From contig CACLTL010000001.1 of assembly GCA_902609855.1 (NCBI GenBank), positions 372,001-436,000 of the forward strand: a DNA stretch of 64,000 nt, read 5' to 3'. Both the position numbers and the translations under genes were made by a program. The notes beneath the pieces are model-generated. The model did no database searches, was not told the origin of the DNA, and saw only the letters and a program-made list of their open reading frames with translations. Origin of the DNA: an uncultured Pelagibacteraceae bacterium. Its GTDB lineage: Bacteria; Pseudomonadota; Alphaproteobacteria; Pelagibacterales; Pelagibacteraceae. Each line of letters opens with the position of its first letter. Position 1 is the first letter of the stretch. Below are positions 1 through 8,418 of the stretch, one piece after another.

Positions 1-1250
1 CTGGTGCCGGTGGTTATAACGGTGACCTTACGTGGATGTGGGATAATTTTAAAATATATAAATCTAATGATTTATGGACCGCTATTCACCATCCTGATTT
101 TTGGGGAAACAGAACTCCTTTAATTTATATTTTACATATTTTATTTAATCCATTTATTTATGATATAGACACTTATAGAATTTCTGTTTTTTGTTTTTCC
201 TTTTTAGCCCCGCTTACTTTTTATATTTGTCTTTTACAAAGATTTAAAAGTGTAGATAAGATTACTTTATTTTTTATCTCTTCTTTTATTTTGTTAAGCC
301 CATATTTTAGAACAAATTCATATTGGGGTGGTGAAGTAAATTATGGCGTGATTACAATGTTGACTAGTATTCTATTTTTAAACTATACACTTTCAGATAC
401 ACCAAAAAGATTAAATACCTACTCTTCGATAACGCTCTTAACTTTTTTTAGCTCACTTTGTATATATTTTGATCAAAAACTTTTAATTATTCCTATCTTG
501 GTTCTTTTTAAAATTATAAAATCTGAATTAGATCTTAAATATAAATTATACTGTTTTATAAATTATTTTTTCTTTTCAATACCATTTTTATATTTAATTT
601 TTATTTGGAAAGGATTAATTCCACCAGCAACACAATTAGGGAGTCCAGATCAAGGTGGTAGTTTATCAACTATAGATTTGCATTTTTTTCACTTTGGTTA
701 TGCTTCAGCTATTATGGCATTTTATTTATTACCAGTAATTTTTCTTAAATCAGAGAACATACTTGAGAGCGCTAAAAGATTTATTGAGGATAAAATAAAT
801 TATTATCTAATAATATTTTTTATTTGTTATTTATTATTTTTAATCTTTTTTAACGATTTTGAAAATTTTACTACTACTAAACAATTCTCAACATCAGCAT
901 ATGGTGTTTATGGTCTTGGAATACTACATAAAATTTCATTAGTTTTATTTGATAATTTGCTCTTAAGAGAAGTTTTTACTTACTTTTCATTCTTAATATC
1001 TTGGATAATTGTTTTATTTGCTATTGGAAAAGCAAATATCAATATTTTTGTGGTAAGTTTTTTTTACATTATCTCACTAATAATTTTCCCTCTAATGCAA
1101 GAATATTTTGATCCATATATTATTATTTTAGCTATATTGCTTTTTAAAAATAATTTTGATTTTATATTCAGGAAATTATCAATCAGTTTCTTATATTTAA
1201 CAATTTTTTTGATAAGTACGAACTTGTATTATTATTTGAAATTTTCCTAA
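1..1250 (+). CDS. Polytopic membrane protein, GT-C glycosyltransferase-like (5'-truncated by window edge)
   Basis: The reading frame is open from base 3 with no stop before the first ATG at 36, and the residues before that ATG (GAGGYNGDLTW) read as protein, so the true start probably lies outside the window. The product is very hydrophobic, with about ten predicted membrane segments. The N-terminal stretch containing HHPDFWGNRTPLIYIL resembles the first loop of GT-C (PMT/ArnT-like) transferases, which carry an acidic residue followed by a proline-rich membrane entry. It probably moves sugars from a lipid carrier outside the inner membrane. The family assignment is an inference; it could be another polysaccharide membrane protein. 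It ends 3 nt from a convergent methyltransferase gene. Confidence 0.6.
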   Translation, partial: GAGGYNGDLTWMWDNFKIYKSNDLWTAIHHPDFWGNRTPLIYILHILFNPFIYDIDTYRISVFCFSFLAPLTFYICLLQRFKSVDKITLFFISSFILLSPYFRTNSYWGGEVNYGVITMLTSILFLNYTLSDTPKRLNTYSSITLLTFFSSLCIYFDQKLLIIPILVLFKIIKSELDLKYKLYCFINYFFFSIPFLYLIFIWKGLIPPATQLGSPDQGGSLSTIDLHFFHFGYASAIMAFYLLPVIFLKSENILESAKRFIEDKINYYLIIFFICYLLFLIFFNDFENFTTTKQFSTSAYGVYGLGILHKISLVLFDNLLLREVFTYFSFLISWIIVLFAIGKANINIFVVSFFYIISLIIFPLMQEYFDPYIIILAILLFKNNFDFIFRKLSISFLYLTIFLISTNLYYYLKFS

Positions 1251-1253
1251 AAT

Positions 1254-1850
1254 TTAGCTGAAAAATTTTATTACAATATCTTTATCAATATTTCTTGTGC
1301 TAACTAAGTGATCATAAGGTAATCTCAAATATCTATTTTTTGCAACACAAAAGTTAAAGTCAATTAGTAATTTTTTATAATTATCAATTTTTCTAATAAA
1401 GTTTCCCCGATCTAAAGCCATTAATAATTTAGTAATATTTTTTTGACCATCTATTTTAACTGCATCAATAGCAAAAACTTTAAATCTTTTAGTTTTATCT
1501 ATGAATCTTTTTACTTGGATATCATCAATATGATGGAAAAGACCGACTAATACAATTATTGAATTATCTGGATTAAATCTTTCAAAATCAATATCGTCTA
1601 CCCCTTTATTGTAAAAATTGAATTTTTTACTATCTTTATATTTTAAGTTTAATTTATTCGTGAAATAGGGATCTAATTCATATCCATGATAAGAATATTC
1701 ATCGCCTATGTACTCTAAAAGTGGGCTATCTGCACTACCAATGTCAATTATATCTTGGACATTGTGTTGCTTTATAAGTTTTATTAAATCTTCATTAAAG
1801 GATCTTTTTAAAATTAAACTTTGAAATAATCTATAAAAGTAAGAGTACAT
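1254..1850 (-). CDS. SAM-dependent methyltransferase-like protein
   Basis: A 198-residue protein with a class I methyltransferase core. The glycine-rich motif I, IIDIGSADSPLLEYI, lies near residues 35-50, followed by an acidic end of strand 2 (YELDPYF) that would hold the SAM ribose. A later strand (NSIIVLVGLFHHID) matches motif IV of small methyltransferases acting on sugars or lipids. No substrate can be named. It is the last gene of a minus-strand run with a GNAT, a DegT-like aminotransferase and an FAD oxidoreductase, so modification of a surface glycan or its precursor is the likely setting. Confidence 0.6.
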   Translation of the reverse strand: MYSYFYRLFQSLILKRSFNEDLIKLIKQHNVQDIIDIGSADSPLLEYIGDEYSYHGYELDPYFTNKLNLKYKDSKKFNFYNKGVDDIDFERFNPDNSIIVLVGLFHHIDDIQVKRFIDKTKRFKVFAIDAVKIDGQKNITKLLMALDRGNFIRKIDNYKKLLIDFNFCVAKNRYLRLPYDHLVSTRNIDKDIVIKFFS

Positions 1851-1866
1851 AAATTCTAATTGGTAA

Positions 1867-2520
1867 TTAAGTTTTATCTTTTACCAGGACAAAAAAAAAC
1901 TTAAAAAATCTTATTTTCCTCCCAATAAGTTTAAAATTGAGTTTATTCACATAAAAATTAAGAGAGTTAATATTAGGCGCTTCGACTGAGATAAAATCAA
2001 ACTTAAAATAATTTTGATAAATTTTTTCCAGAACTTTCTGTGAAAATAATTTTCCAATTCCTTGCGATTGATACTGTTTTTTTATTGCGAGGAGATTCAA
2101 ATTTAGGGATTGTTTAATCAATTTTTTATTTTTCTTTTTTATGAACAATAAGTCTAATTTAAAGTAAGAAATTAGGATATTTAATAACAAAAAAAATTTT
2201 ACTTTCTTGAAGAGCCTTAGTAAAATTTTAAATTTTAGATCAATAAACTCATCAATTAAGTATTCTGACCTTTTTGCTAGTAATGTATAACCTATTATTT
2301 GGTCCTCAATCTTACAAGAAAATAGGAAAATATTATCAGATTTTACAGCTATATTTAAATAATCTCTGATTAAATCTTTTCCAAGTTTGGAAAGTATTGA
2401 ATCAGTATTCTCATACTTAATTAAAAAATGTATATCTTTGAATTCTTCATCCGATAATTCATTTTTGTGTAAGAATATATTTATATTATCTTTGTTATTT
2501 TTTGTCATAAAATAACTCAA
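1867..2520 (-). CDS. GNAT family N-acetyltransferase
   Basis: A 217-residue protein with a GNAT fold in its C-terminal half. The acetyl-CoA pyrophosphate-binding motif A is visible as KKQYQSQGIGKLF (Q-x-x-G-I/x-G), followed by a helix and the expected late strand with SLNFYVNKLNFK. Length is slightly above a minimal GNAT (about 150), leaving a lysine-rich N-terminal extension. The gene overlaps the upstream aminotransferase gene by up to 26 nt on the same strand, suggesting translational coupling. Two starts are possible (2520 or 2508). With an aminotransferase next door, N-acylation of an amino sugar is plausible, but the acceptor is unknown. Confidence 0.7.
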   Translation of the reverse strand: MSYFMTKNNKDNINIFLHKNELSDEEFKDIHFLIKYENTDSILSKLGKDLIRDYLNIAVKSDNIFLFSCKIEDQIIGYTLLAKRSEYLIDEFIDLKFKILLRLFKKVKFFLLLNILISYFKLDLLFIKKKNKKLIKQSLNLNLLAIKKQYQSQGIGKLFSQKVLEKIYQNYFKFDFISVEAPNINSLNFYVNKLNFKLIGRKIRFFKFFFVLVKDKT

Positions 2521-3736
2521 TTTCTTTTATTAATTTATCTATAAAAATTCGATCAATTTCTGAATTATTTGGTAAACATAATATTTCATTTTCAATACGT
2601 TGAGAGTTTGGAAATTCTTCTTTAAAATTAAATGTTTTAGCGCAATTAAAATAATGAACTTTTTTAGTATCAAACCCTTTTTTTAGGAGATGCTTGTAAA
2701 GATGATCTTTATTCTTAAATAAAACTGGAAAATCTAAATAATTTTGAAAGTTAAAATCTTTAATTTTAAATAATATCATATTTTTTGAATTTAATTTTTT
2801 TAATTTAACATAATAATATTTGTTATTTAGTTTTCTTTTTAAATGATTAAAAGCTCTCATTTTTAAATCTGTTAATTGAAAGAAAATCAACTTTTTTGAA
2901 AAATTAGATATTCTACTATAATAAAAATCTGGAATGTTCCTTTTTCTGAATTTTAAGCTTGGATAAATTACTCTTTGAATAAATTTTATATTTTTAATGC
3001 CTGAATATAAAAATAAATAAAAGAAAAAATATTTGTATAAAATTCTTAAAGAGAAAATCTTTAAAATCATAAAAATAATGATTTGTTTAAAATATAAAAT
3101 TTTATTAAATTTAATTTTCTTTTTAAAATATTTTTCACAATGAACGTAAAAATTTTCATCATTATAAGCGATGCATCCTCCATATAAACCTGAGATATTT
3201 TTCATAATATTAAAACTTAATAATGTATAATCTCCAAATGACCCTGAAAAATGTCTCTTATCTTTTTGAATATAGTTATCAAAATAAATGGCATTATCTT
3301 CAATGATGGGAATTTTTTTATTATTACAAATTTTTTTAATCTTTTTACATGTCTCATAATCAGAAAAAATATTAGAAAGAACTACACACAAAGTTTTTTT
3401 ATTAATTTTTCTTTTTAGTTGATTCATATCTATAGATCCTGTGTGGAGATTATTGTCGCAAAAAATCAATTTAAGTTTTAATCTTAATGGAATATTTACC
3501 ATTTCTTTTAAATTGTATGACATCATTATAATTTCATTTTTTTCTTTAAATTTTTTTTTGAGATACAATAAAATTAATAAAAAACCAGTTCTTAATTGAC
3601 TGGTATAAGTTATAAGATTTTTATTGGTTTGTTTTAATATTATTTTATCAATTTTAGTAAAATTTAGTTTTTTTTTAAATAATGCTTTAATAAAAACTTT
3701 GATTTCTAGATAAATTTTTATTCTAAAGATCTTCAC
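2495..3736 (-). CDS. DegT/DnrJ/EryC1-family PLP aminotransferase-like protein (divergent)
   Basis: A 413-residue protein with fold-type I aminotransferase features. IPIIEDNAIYFD near residue 145 corresponds to the PLP-ring aspartate motif (usually IEDAAQ). SFNIMKNISGLYGG near residue 174 carries a lysine (about K179) at the PLP Schiff-base position. Family members aminate keto sugars in O-antigen precursors. This copy is divergent: the usual DAAQ/H motif is altered and the C-terminal half is unusually lysine- and phenylalanine-rich. It overlaps the FAD oxidoreductase upstream by 4 nt and the GNAT downstream by 26 nt. Oxidise-aminate-acylate is a sensible order for the three products. Confidence 0.6.
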   Translation of the reverse strand: MKIFRIKIYLEIKVFIKALFKKKLNFTKIDKIILKQTNKNLITYTSQLRTGFLLILLYLKKKFKEKNEIIMMSYNLKEMVNIPLRLKLKLIFCDNNLHTGSIDMNQLKRKINKKTLCVVLSNIFSDYETCKKIKKICNNKKIPIIEDNAIYFDNYIQKDKRHFSGSFGDYTLLSFNIMKNISGLYGGCIAYNDENFYVHCEKYFKKKIKFNKILYFKQIIIFMILKIFSLRILYKYFFFYLFLYSGIKNIKFIQRVIYPSLKFRKRNIPDFYYSRISNFSKKLIFFQLTDLKMRAFNHLKRKLNNKYYYVKLKKLNSKNMILFKIKDFNFQNYLDFPVLFKNKDHLYKHLLKKGFDTKKVHYFNCAKTFNFKEEFPNSQRIENEILCLPNNSEIDRIFIDKLIKEIELFYDKK

Positions 3737-5103
3737 TTTTTTTTAATTATTTTTGCTATTCTTTTAGCATTAGCCATTACCAAACCTAAAGGATAAAGAT
3801 TTTTTTTAAAATTTATAACTGATCCATCTATAATATATATTGCTTTATTGTTATTTAGCTGACAATTTTTATTAACGGATAGTTTTGAATTTCCTGGAAG
3901 TATTGTGCCAAAGTAATGATAATCTCCCCCAATGCCAGGGAAAAAATTTTTATAAAATGGAAAGATAATTCCCTTTTTTTTCAAATACGATAAAATTAGT
4001 TTTTGTTTTTCTTTAAGAATTTTAAGTGTATTTTTCTGTTTAGAGTATATTTGAAAATTATTTTTTTCTTTTTTAATAAATAAATTACTATACTTTGAAC
4101 TTAATAATGTATTTGAAAAGAAAATATAGTTTTTTAAAAACATCAAAATACCTTTAAAAGGTTTGAAAATTGAGTAAATTTTTAATGATATGTCTATGAT
4201 CATTTCATTTGCAGGTCTTACATCACCCGAAAAATTTTCTTTTATATTTTTGATTTGAAGCAATCCTGGTGTCATCTTTAAATTACTTAAAATTTTATTT
4301 CTACCAAGATAAACGGACATCAATCTAGGATGATGTTTGATAGGAACTTCATATTTTATATTTAAATAGTTCATAATTAATTTTGTAGTTGATAATGTTC
4401 CTCCAGCTAAAACTAATTTTTTTGTTAGAAAAAATTTTGATTGGTTTTTATTTATACAAGACAATTTAAGTAAATTTTTTTTTTTTTCAATTTTTTCTAA
4501 AAAATAATTGTGAACTACTAATTTATTTTTTATTTTTTTAAATATAAGATTAGGCCTTAATTCATTTACTTTTTTTTTATTATTTAAATTATTAAGAGCT
4601 AGTATTGATTTGTTTATAATAAAATTTCTATCTTTTTTACTTAAAAGTTTTTCGTAAAATTTATCCATTTTAAAATCATTAGAATAATTTTTGTATGAAC
4701 CTGATAAAGATTTTTCTTTAAGTATTTCAATAAAATTTTTGATAATTTGTTTTTTTATTTGATTACCGTATGAGTCTAAATCACTATCACTATCTTTATC
4801 CATTTGTAATCCCCAGTAATTTGATAAACCACCAAAACCCAACGATCCTAATAAATTACAATTGTTTTTATCAAAATTAAATTTATTAAAATTAAAATAA
4901 TCTTGTATTTGATTAAAATTTTTTTTTAATTGAGGTGGTAAAGTTTTATAATCGACCTTAAGTTTTGAGACATTTATATTTTTATTATTAAATGAGGGAG
5001 AAATCATATGTAGTTTTGATTTTTTTTTTAAATATTCTTCAGCAAAAATTAAACTCGATAATCCACTACCTACAATTAAAATATCAAAAACTTTATCGGA
5101 CAT
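3733..5103 (-). CDS. FAD-dependent GMC-type oxidoreductase
   Basis: A 456-residue flavoprotein. The N-terminal Rossmann motif DILIVGSGLSSLIFAEEY (residues 7-24) would bind the ADP part of FAD, and LLGSLGFGGLSNYWG near residue 85 matches the second GMC signature region, where flavin contacts lie. The C-terminus (IIDGSVINFKKNLYPLGLVMANAKRIA) is the typical closing FAD motif of GMC enzymes. A GDYHYFG segment near residue 395 may hold an active-site histidine. The substrate is unknown. It precedes and overlaps an aminotransferase-like gene, so oxidation of a sugar hydroxyl to the keto group needed for amination is an attractive inference. Confidence 0.65.
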   Translation of the reverse strand: MSDKVFDILIVGSGLSSLIFAEEYLKKKSKLHMISPSFNNKNINVSKLKVDYKTLPPQLKKNFNQIQDYFNFNKFNFDKNNCNLLGSLGFGGLSNYWGLQMDKDSDSDLDSYGNQIKKQIIKNFIEILKEKSLSGSYKNYSNDFKMDKFYEKLLSKKDRNFIINKSILALNNLNNKKKVNELRPNLIFKKIKNKLVVHNYFLEKIEKKKNLLKLSCINKNQSKFFLTKKLVLAGGTLSTTKLIMNYLNIKYEVPIKHHPRLMSVYLGRNKILSNLKMTPGLLQIKNIKENFSGDVRPANEMIIDISLKIYSIFKPFKGILMFLKNYIFFSNTLLSSKYSNLFIKKEKNNFQIYSKQKNTLKILKEKQKLILSYLKKKGIIFPFYKNFFPGIGGDYHYFGTILPGNSKLSVNKNCQLNNNKAIYIIDGSVINFKKNLYPLGLVMANAKRIAKIIKKK

Positions 5104-5123
5104 GTGTTTTTTTTATCATTGAC

Positions 5124-6056
5124 TTATAATTTATCAACGCTTTCAATTAAATGATCTATAGATTTATTGCTTGAGCTATAACTTTGATTTTTATTATTTA
5201 GAAAAATAATTAAACTAAATAAAGAAATCAAAAATAGAACTATTAATATTATTGCTAAACTTAATAATATATTTGAGGTTAATCCTAATAACATTTGTGA
5301 ATAATAAAACTTCATTAGGAATATTATTACAGCAGAAATTATACATAAAACTATACCTATTACAGAGATAAAGAAAAATTTAATTGCTATTAAATCCACG
5401 AAGACCGACAGTGACATTAAAGCATGAGCAAAATGTTTCCAAAAATTTAATTTTGAACTTCCTTCTATTCTAAATCCTTTCTCGCAATCGATCTTATTAA
5501 AAGGAATCTTTGATCTTAGAATCGATGCTGAGTAATGTGTTTGAAGATTATTTATGTTTACGATTTTATTTAAATTAGCCTTTGACAGACAGCTAAAATT
5601 CCCAAAATCTAATTCTTTTCCTATTAAAATTTTAAATATTTTCTTATAAATAAAATGCAGCGCTCTAAATATGATGCTTTCTTTTCTTTTTTTTCTTTTT
5701 GCGAAAATTATTTTATTCTCTTCTTTTTTACATTTATCTAATAATCTAGTTATATCTTGAGGCTTGTCTTCCCCGTCAGAGTCCATGATTAATAAATGCG
5801 TTAAATCATTGTCGTTTTTTTGAATATACTTTAGTCCAATTGATAAGGCACCTTGGGAACCAATATTATTAAACAGGTTAATAATTTTAGTTTTTTTTTT
5901 AATTTCCACTGGAATTTCAATAGTTGAAGCGTCATTCACTATATATACTTCATAATCTTTCCAAATAGTTGATTGTAAATTATTTTTTATTTCTCCCAAC
6001 AAAACATCTAGACTTGACCAATCATTGTAAACCGCAATTAAAATTTTAAGTTTCAT
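5124..6056 (-). CDS. Glycosyltransferase family 2, DPM/GtrB-like, membrane-anchored
   Basis: A 310-residue protein. The GT-A fold begins at once (KILIAVYNDWSSLDVLL), with VNDAST as the nucleotide-sugar motif and LLIMDSDGEDKP near residue 90 as the metal-binding DXD region. Two strong membrane segments near residues 225-245 and 255-285 form a C-terminal anchor. This architecture is that of polyprenyl-phosphate sugar synthases (DPM1, GtrB, ArnC), which make the lipid-linked donors used by GT-C transferases such as the one proposed at the start of the window. It heads the minus-strand run 6056-1254; its start is 70 nt from the tRNA-Thr gene. Confidence 0.8.
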   Translation of the reverse strand: MKLKILIAVYNDWSSLDVLLGEIKNNLQSTIWKDYEVYIVNDASTIEIPVEIKKKTKIINLFNNIGSQGALSIGLKYIQKNDNDLTHLLIMDSDGEDKPQDITRLLDKCKKEENKIIFAKRKKRKESIIFRALHFIYKKIFKILIGKELDFGNFSCLSKANLNKIVNINNLQTHYSASILRSKIPFNKIDCEKGFRIEGSSKLNFWKHFAHALMSLSVFVDLIAIKFFFISVIGIVLCIISAVIIFLMKFYYSQMLLGLTSNILLSLAIILIVLFLISLFSLIIFLNNKNQSYSSSNKSIDHLIESVDKL

Positions 6057-6089
6057 ATTTTAAATTTTTGTGTATTTTTACATATTTAA

Positions 6090-6118
6090 TTGATATTAAA
6101 CCATATAAAAATTATAAA
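6090..6118 (+). promoter_or_regulatory. Sigma-70-type promoter of tRNA-Thr
   Basis: TTGATA (6090-6095) and TATAAA (6113-6118) are separated by exactly 17 nt. Initiation 7-9 nt downstream would fall almost at the mature 5' end of the tRNA (6127), so little or no 5' leader is predicted. Confidence 0.6.
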
Positions 6119-6126
6119 TACATTAA

Positions 6127-6199
6127 GCCCTCATAGCTCAATTGGTAGAGCAATTGATTTGTAATCAATAGGTTCGCGGTTCGAGTCCGTGTGAGGGCA
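6127..6199 (+). tRNA. tRNA-Thr (anticodon UGU)
   Basis: Full cloverleaf by eye. Acceptor GCCCTCA pairs with TGAGGGC, the D stem is GCTC/GAGC, and the anticodon stem ATTGA/TCAAT carries loop TTTGTAA with anticodon TGT. The T arm has CGCGG/CCGTG around TTCGAGT. The discriminator is A at 6199. The genomic continuation is CCG, so the terminal A of CCA is not encoded and must be added by nucleotidyltransferase, unlike the Leu and Met tRNAs in this window. Confidence 0.95.
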
Positions 6200-6202
6200 C
6201 CG

Positions 6203-6316
6203 TTAAAATAATCTATATCCAAATACAGGATTTTGATCAGTAGATAAAAAATAATCAACTAATATGAACAAAGCTAAAATAATTATGAAGGTAATTAAAA
6301 TTCTTTTTATAGACAT
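6203..6316 (-). CDS. Small single-span membrane protein (37 aa), unrecognised
   Basis: An ATG at 6316 opens a 37-codon frame ending at 6203, 4 nt from the 3' end of the convergent tRNA-Thr. It encodes a basic start (MSIKR), one hydrophobic span of about 18 residues (ILITFIIILALFILV), then a short polar tail ending NPVFGYRLF. It begins 9 nt after the stop of the acyltransferase gene on the same strand, so it would be the last gene of the nadK operon. A weak purine tract (AAGAAA) precedes the ATG. The membrane topology looks real, but a protein this small in AT-rich DNA could be a chance frame. Confidence 0.45.
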   Translation of the reverse strand: MSIKRILITFIIILALFILVDYFLSTDQNPVFGYRLF

Positions 6317-6325
6317 TAATATTTC

Positions 6326-7324
6326 TTAAATTAATTTAGGTCTTTTATCAAGTATTGGTTTTTCAAATAAATAAAATATTAAAGTTGATGATATAAACAA
6401 TAAAAAAATATAAATACAAAATTTATTTAAAACAGTTATGTCTAAATCATAAAGTAAATAAATAAAAATTATATGAAACAGATAAACAGAGTAAGTTTGT
6501 TTTGAAACTAAACTAAAAACATTTTTTAAAAATTTATTATTAAAAATATTTTCAATTTTTATAAAAAAGAGAAGTGCGAATAAACTTAAAATTTGAAGGT
6601 AAATAATAAAAAAATATTTAACAAAATAAACTTCAGTATTTAGAATAATAAATTCTGCAATAATTATATAGAAAAAAAATAATACAAAATAAAGTGATGA
6701 GCTTATTAAAAAAGATAAGTTCTTATAAAAATATCTTGCAATAAATCCAATAACTATTGCGTCGAATCTAATGAATGTGCCTTTTCTTAGAAAATCTAAA
6801 TCAAAATAAAACGTAATTAAAATTTTGAAAAATAATATAATTGAGATTAGGTATATTAAAAATTTTAATAAATTTTTTCTATTTACAATTAAAATAATTA
6901 TTGGAAATAACAAATAAAAAAACTCCTCTATAGACAAAGACCATACAATTGGAAAAAAATCATTTGTAAGGGAATTTGGTAATATATTTTGTATAAGAAA
7001 TAAATACTTTACAAAGTCAAAACTTAATAAATTATTTGTAATAATCGCTACTATTAATAAAGATAAAAGATAAAGAGGTAGTGTTCTTAACCATCTTCTT
7101 TTATAAAAAATTAATATATTTTTTTTGCTATTATAAATTTTTAAAATTTGCGGAAATAAAACAAATCCACTTAATACAAAAAAAAATTCTACAAATAAGA
7201 ATGAAATATACTCAGAAACTTCTGAGTTGTAAATAAAAGCAAAAAAATGGGATATGGCTACACCATATCCACTTACACCTCTCAATAAATCTAAACCTAA
7301 ATAATGATCACCTCTATTTTTCAT
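6326..7324 (-). CDS. Acyltransferase 3 family (OafA/YrhL-like) membrane O-acyltransferase
   Basis: A 332-residue polytopic protein. The N-terminus, LGLDLLRGVSGYGVAISHFF (residues 9-28), contains the family R-x-x-x...H pattern, where the conserved histidine after the first helix is thought to be essential. Further signature patches are FFVLSGFVLFPQI, RRWLRTLPLYLLSLL and WSLSIEEFFYLLFP. About ten membrane helices are visible, and the length fits a stand-alone AT3 domain without a fused SGNH domain. It probably acetylates a surface sugar at the periplasmic face. It overlaps the upstream SGNH gene by 4 nt (ATGA), strongly suggesting a functional pair. Confidence 0.85.
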   Translation of the reverse strand: MKNRGDHYLGLDLLRGVSGYGVAISHFFAFIYNSEVSEYISFLFVEFFFVLSGFVLFPQILKIYNSKKNILIFYKRRWLRTLPLYLLSLLIVAIITNNLLSFDFVKYLFLIQNILPNSLTNDFFPIVWSLSIEEFFYLLFPIIILIVNRKNLLKFLIYLISIILFFKILITFYFDLDFLRKGTFIRFDAIVIGFIARYFYKNLSFLISSSLYFVLFFFYIIIAEFIILNTEVYFVKYFFIIYLQILSLFALLFFIKIENIFNNKFLKNVFSLVSKQTYSVYLFHIIFIYLLYDLDITVLNKFCIYIFLLFISSTLIFYLFEKPILDKRPKLI

Positions 7325-8418
7325 TTTGCAACTTTTAATATTTCGTTTGCTATAATAGCATTACCCAGCTTACTAAAATGTAAATCACTTTGAATGTAAA
7401 GTTCTTTATACCAAAGTTCATTTTCATTTTTATATTCAAAAAATTTTGGGAAAGTATTAATTAACATATTGCAATTGCTTTCACAAAATTTAGATACAAA
7501 ATTTTCCCAGTTAAAATTGTCTTGACCATAAGCTAAAGTATCTGGCCATGGATAAATAAGAATATAAAAATCTGAATTAATTTTTTTTGATATTTTGGAT
7601 ATTTCTTGAAGTGTTTTTAACAAATCATTCGATCTTTGTTGCAGAGTTTTATCAGCAATTTTTTTCTTTAAATATTCACCATCATTTGAATATAGAAATC
7701 TACCAATTTCGGTTTTACCTACTTCTTTCTTAACATCTTTATGAAAAAATGTTTTGATAGAAAGCCTTAAATTTCTAAAAAATCCATTAATCGATTGAGC
7801 TAATATTCTAGTTGCTTTTAAATTTTTATCTTTAAAACTTTCTTTAATATCATTTTTTTCTAAATTATTTTTTAGTTGAGGTGGTGATTTATCGTCAAGA
7901 GGTTTAGACCATCTATCAACATCCTCGAATAAATCAGTAAAGTCTAATGCAAGAACTATTTTTTTAGGATAAATATTGTTTTCAACCATTTTATATAGTT
8001 GATATTTATAAACTAGTGGGCTGTAACCTTGCAGACCAAAATTTAAATGATTATAAGTATCTAATTTTTTTTCTAATATACCAACATAAGTTTTAGAATA
8101 TTCAAGTCCTAAACCGTAAGTAAAAGAATCTCCAAAATAAAATATATTTTTTTTGTTTATATCAAATTTTTTTCCAGAAAAGCGTAGACCAAATTCACTT
8201 ACAAAAACACTATATTGAGCAGTATTTCTTATATATTTTTGTTGAAAGGAGCAATCTTTTTCTAAAAAATAAAAACCCTCCTCCTGTAAAATACAATTAC
8301 TTTTAATTTTAGATTTATTAATAAAATTACTGTAAAAAATATCTGTTATAAAAAATAATACAAAAAAAATAATCACATTTAAAAATATTTTATTTTGAAA
8401 AAATTTTTCAAACCTCAT
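7321..8418 (-). CDS. SGNH/GDSL-like hydrolase-fold protein with N-terminal membrane anchor
   Basis: A 365-residue protein with one N-terminal hydrophobic span (about residues 12-30), placing the rest in the periplasm. NIFYFGDSFTYGLGL near residue 92 is the GDS nucleophile block, and SDLHFSKLGNAI near the C-terminus supplies the Asp-x-His pair seen in AlgX- and DltD-type SGNH proteins. In many bacteria this domain is fused to acyltransferase 3 to complete O-acetylation; here it is a separate gene overlapping the AT3 gene by 4 nt. Its start overlaps the nadK stop by one base (TAATG). The acceptor is presumably a glycan. Confidence 0.75.
   Translation of the reverse strand: MRFEKFFQNKIFLNVIIFFVLFFITDIFYSNFINKSKIKSNCILQEEGFYFLEKDCSFQQKYIRNTAQYSVFVSEFGLRFSGKKFDINKKNIFYFGDSFTYGLGLEYSKTYVGILEKKLDTYNHLNFGLQGYSPLVYKYQLYKMVENNIYPKKIVLALDFTDLFEDVDRWSKPLDDKSPPQLKNNLEKNDIKESFKDKNLKATRILAQSINGFFRNLRLSIKTFFHKDVKKEVGKTEIGRFLYSNDGEYLKKKIADKTLQQRSNDLLKTLQEISKISKKINSDFYILIYPWPDTLAYGQDNFNWENFVSKFCESNCNMLINTFPKFFEYKNENELWYKELYIQSDLHFSKLGNAIIANEILKVAK

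Noticed and set aside
3733-5103. Frameshifts at long A or T runs in the lysine/phenylalanine-rich genes
   Set aside because: Frames stay open to family-typical lengths through the homopolymers, and C-terminal motifs are in frame, so no frameshift is needed.
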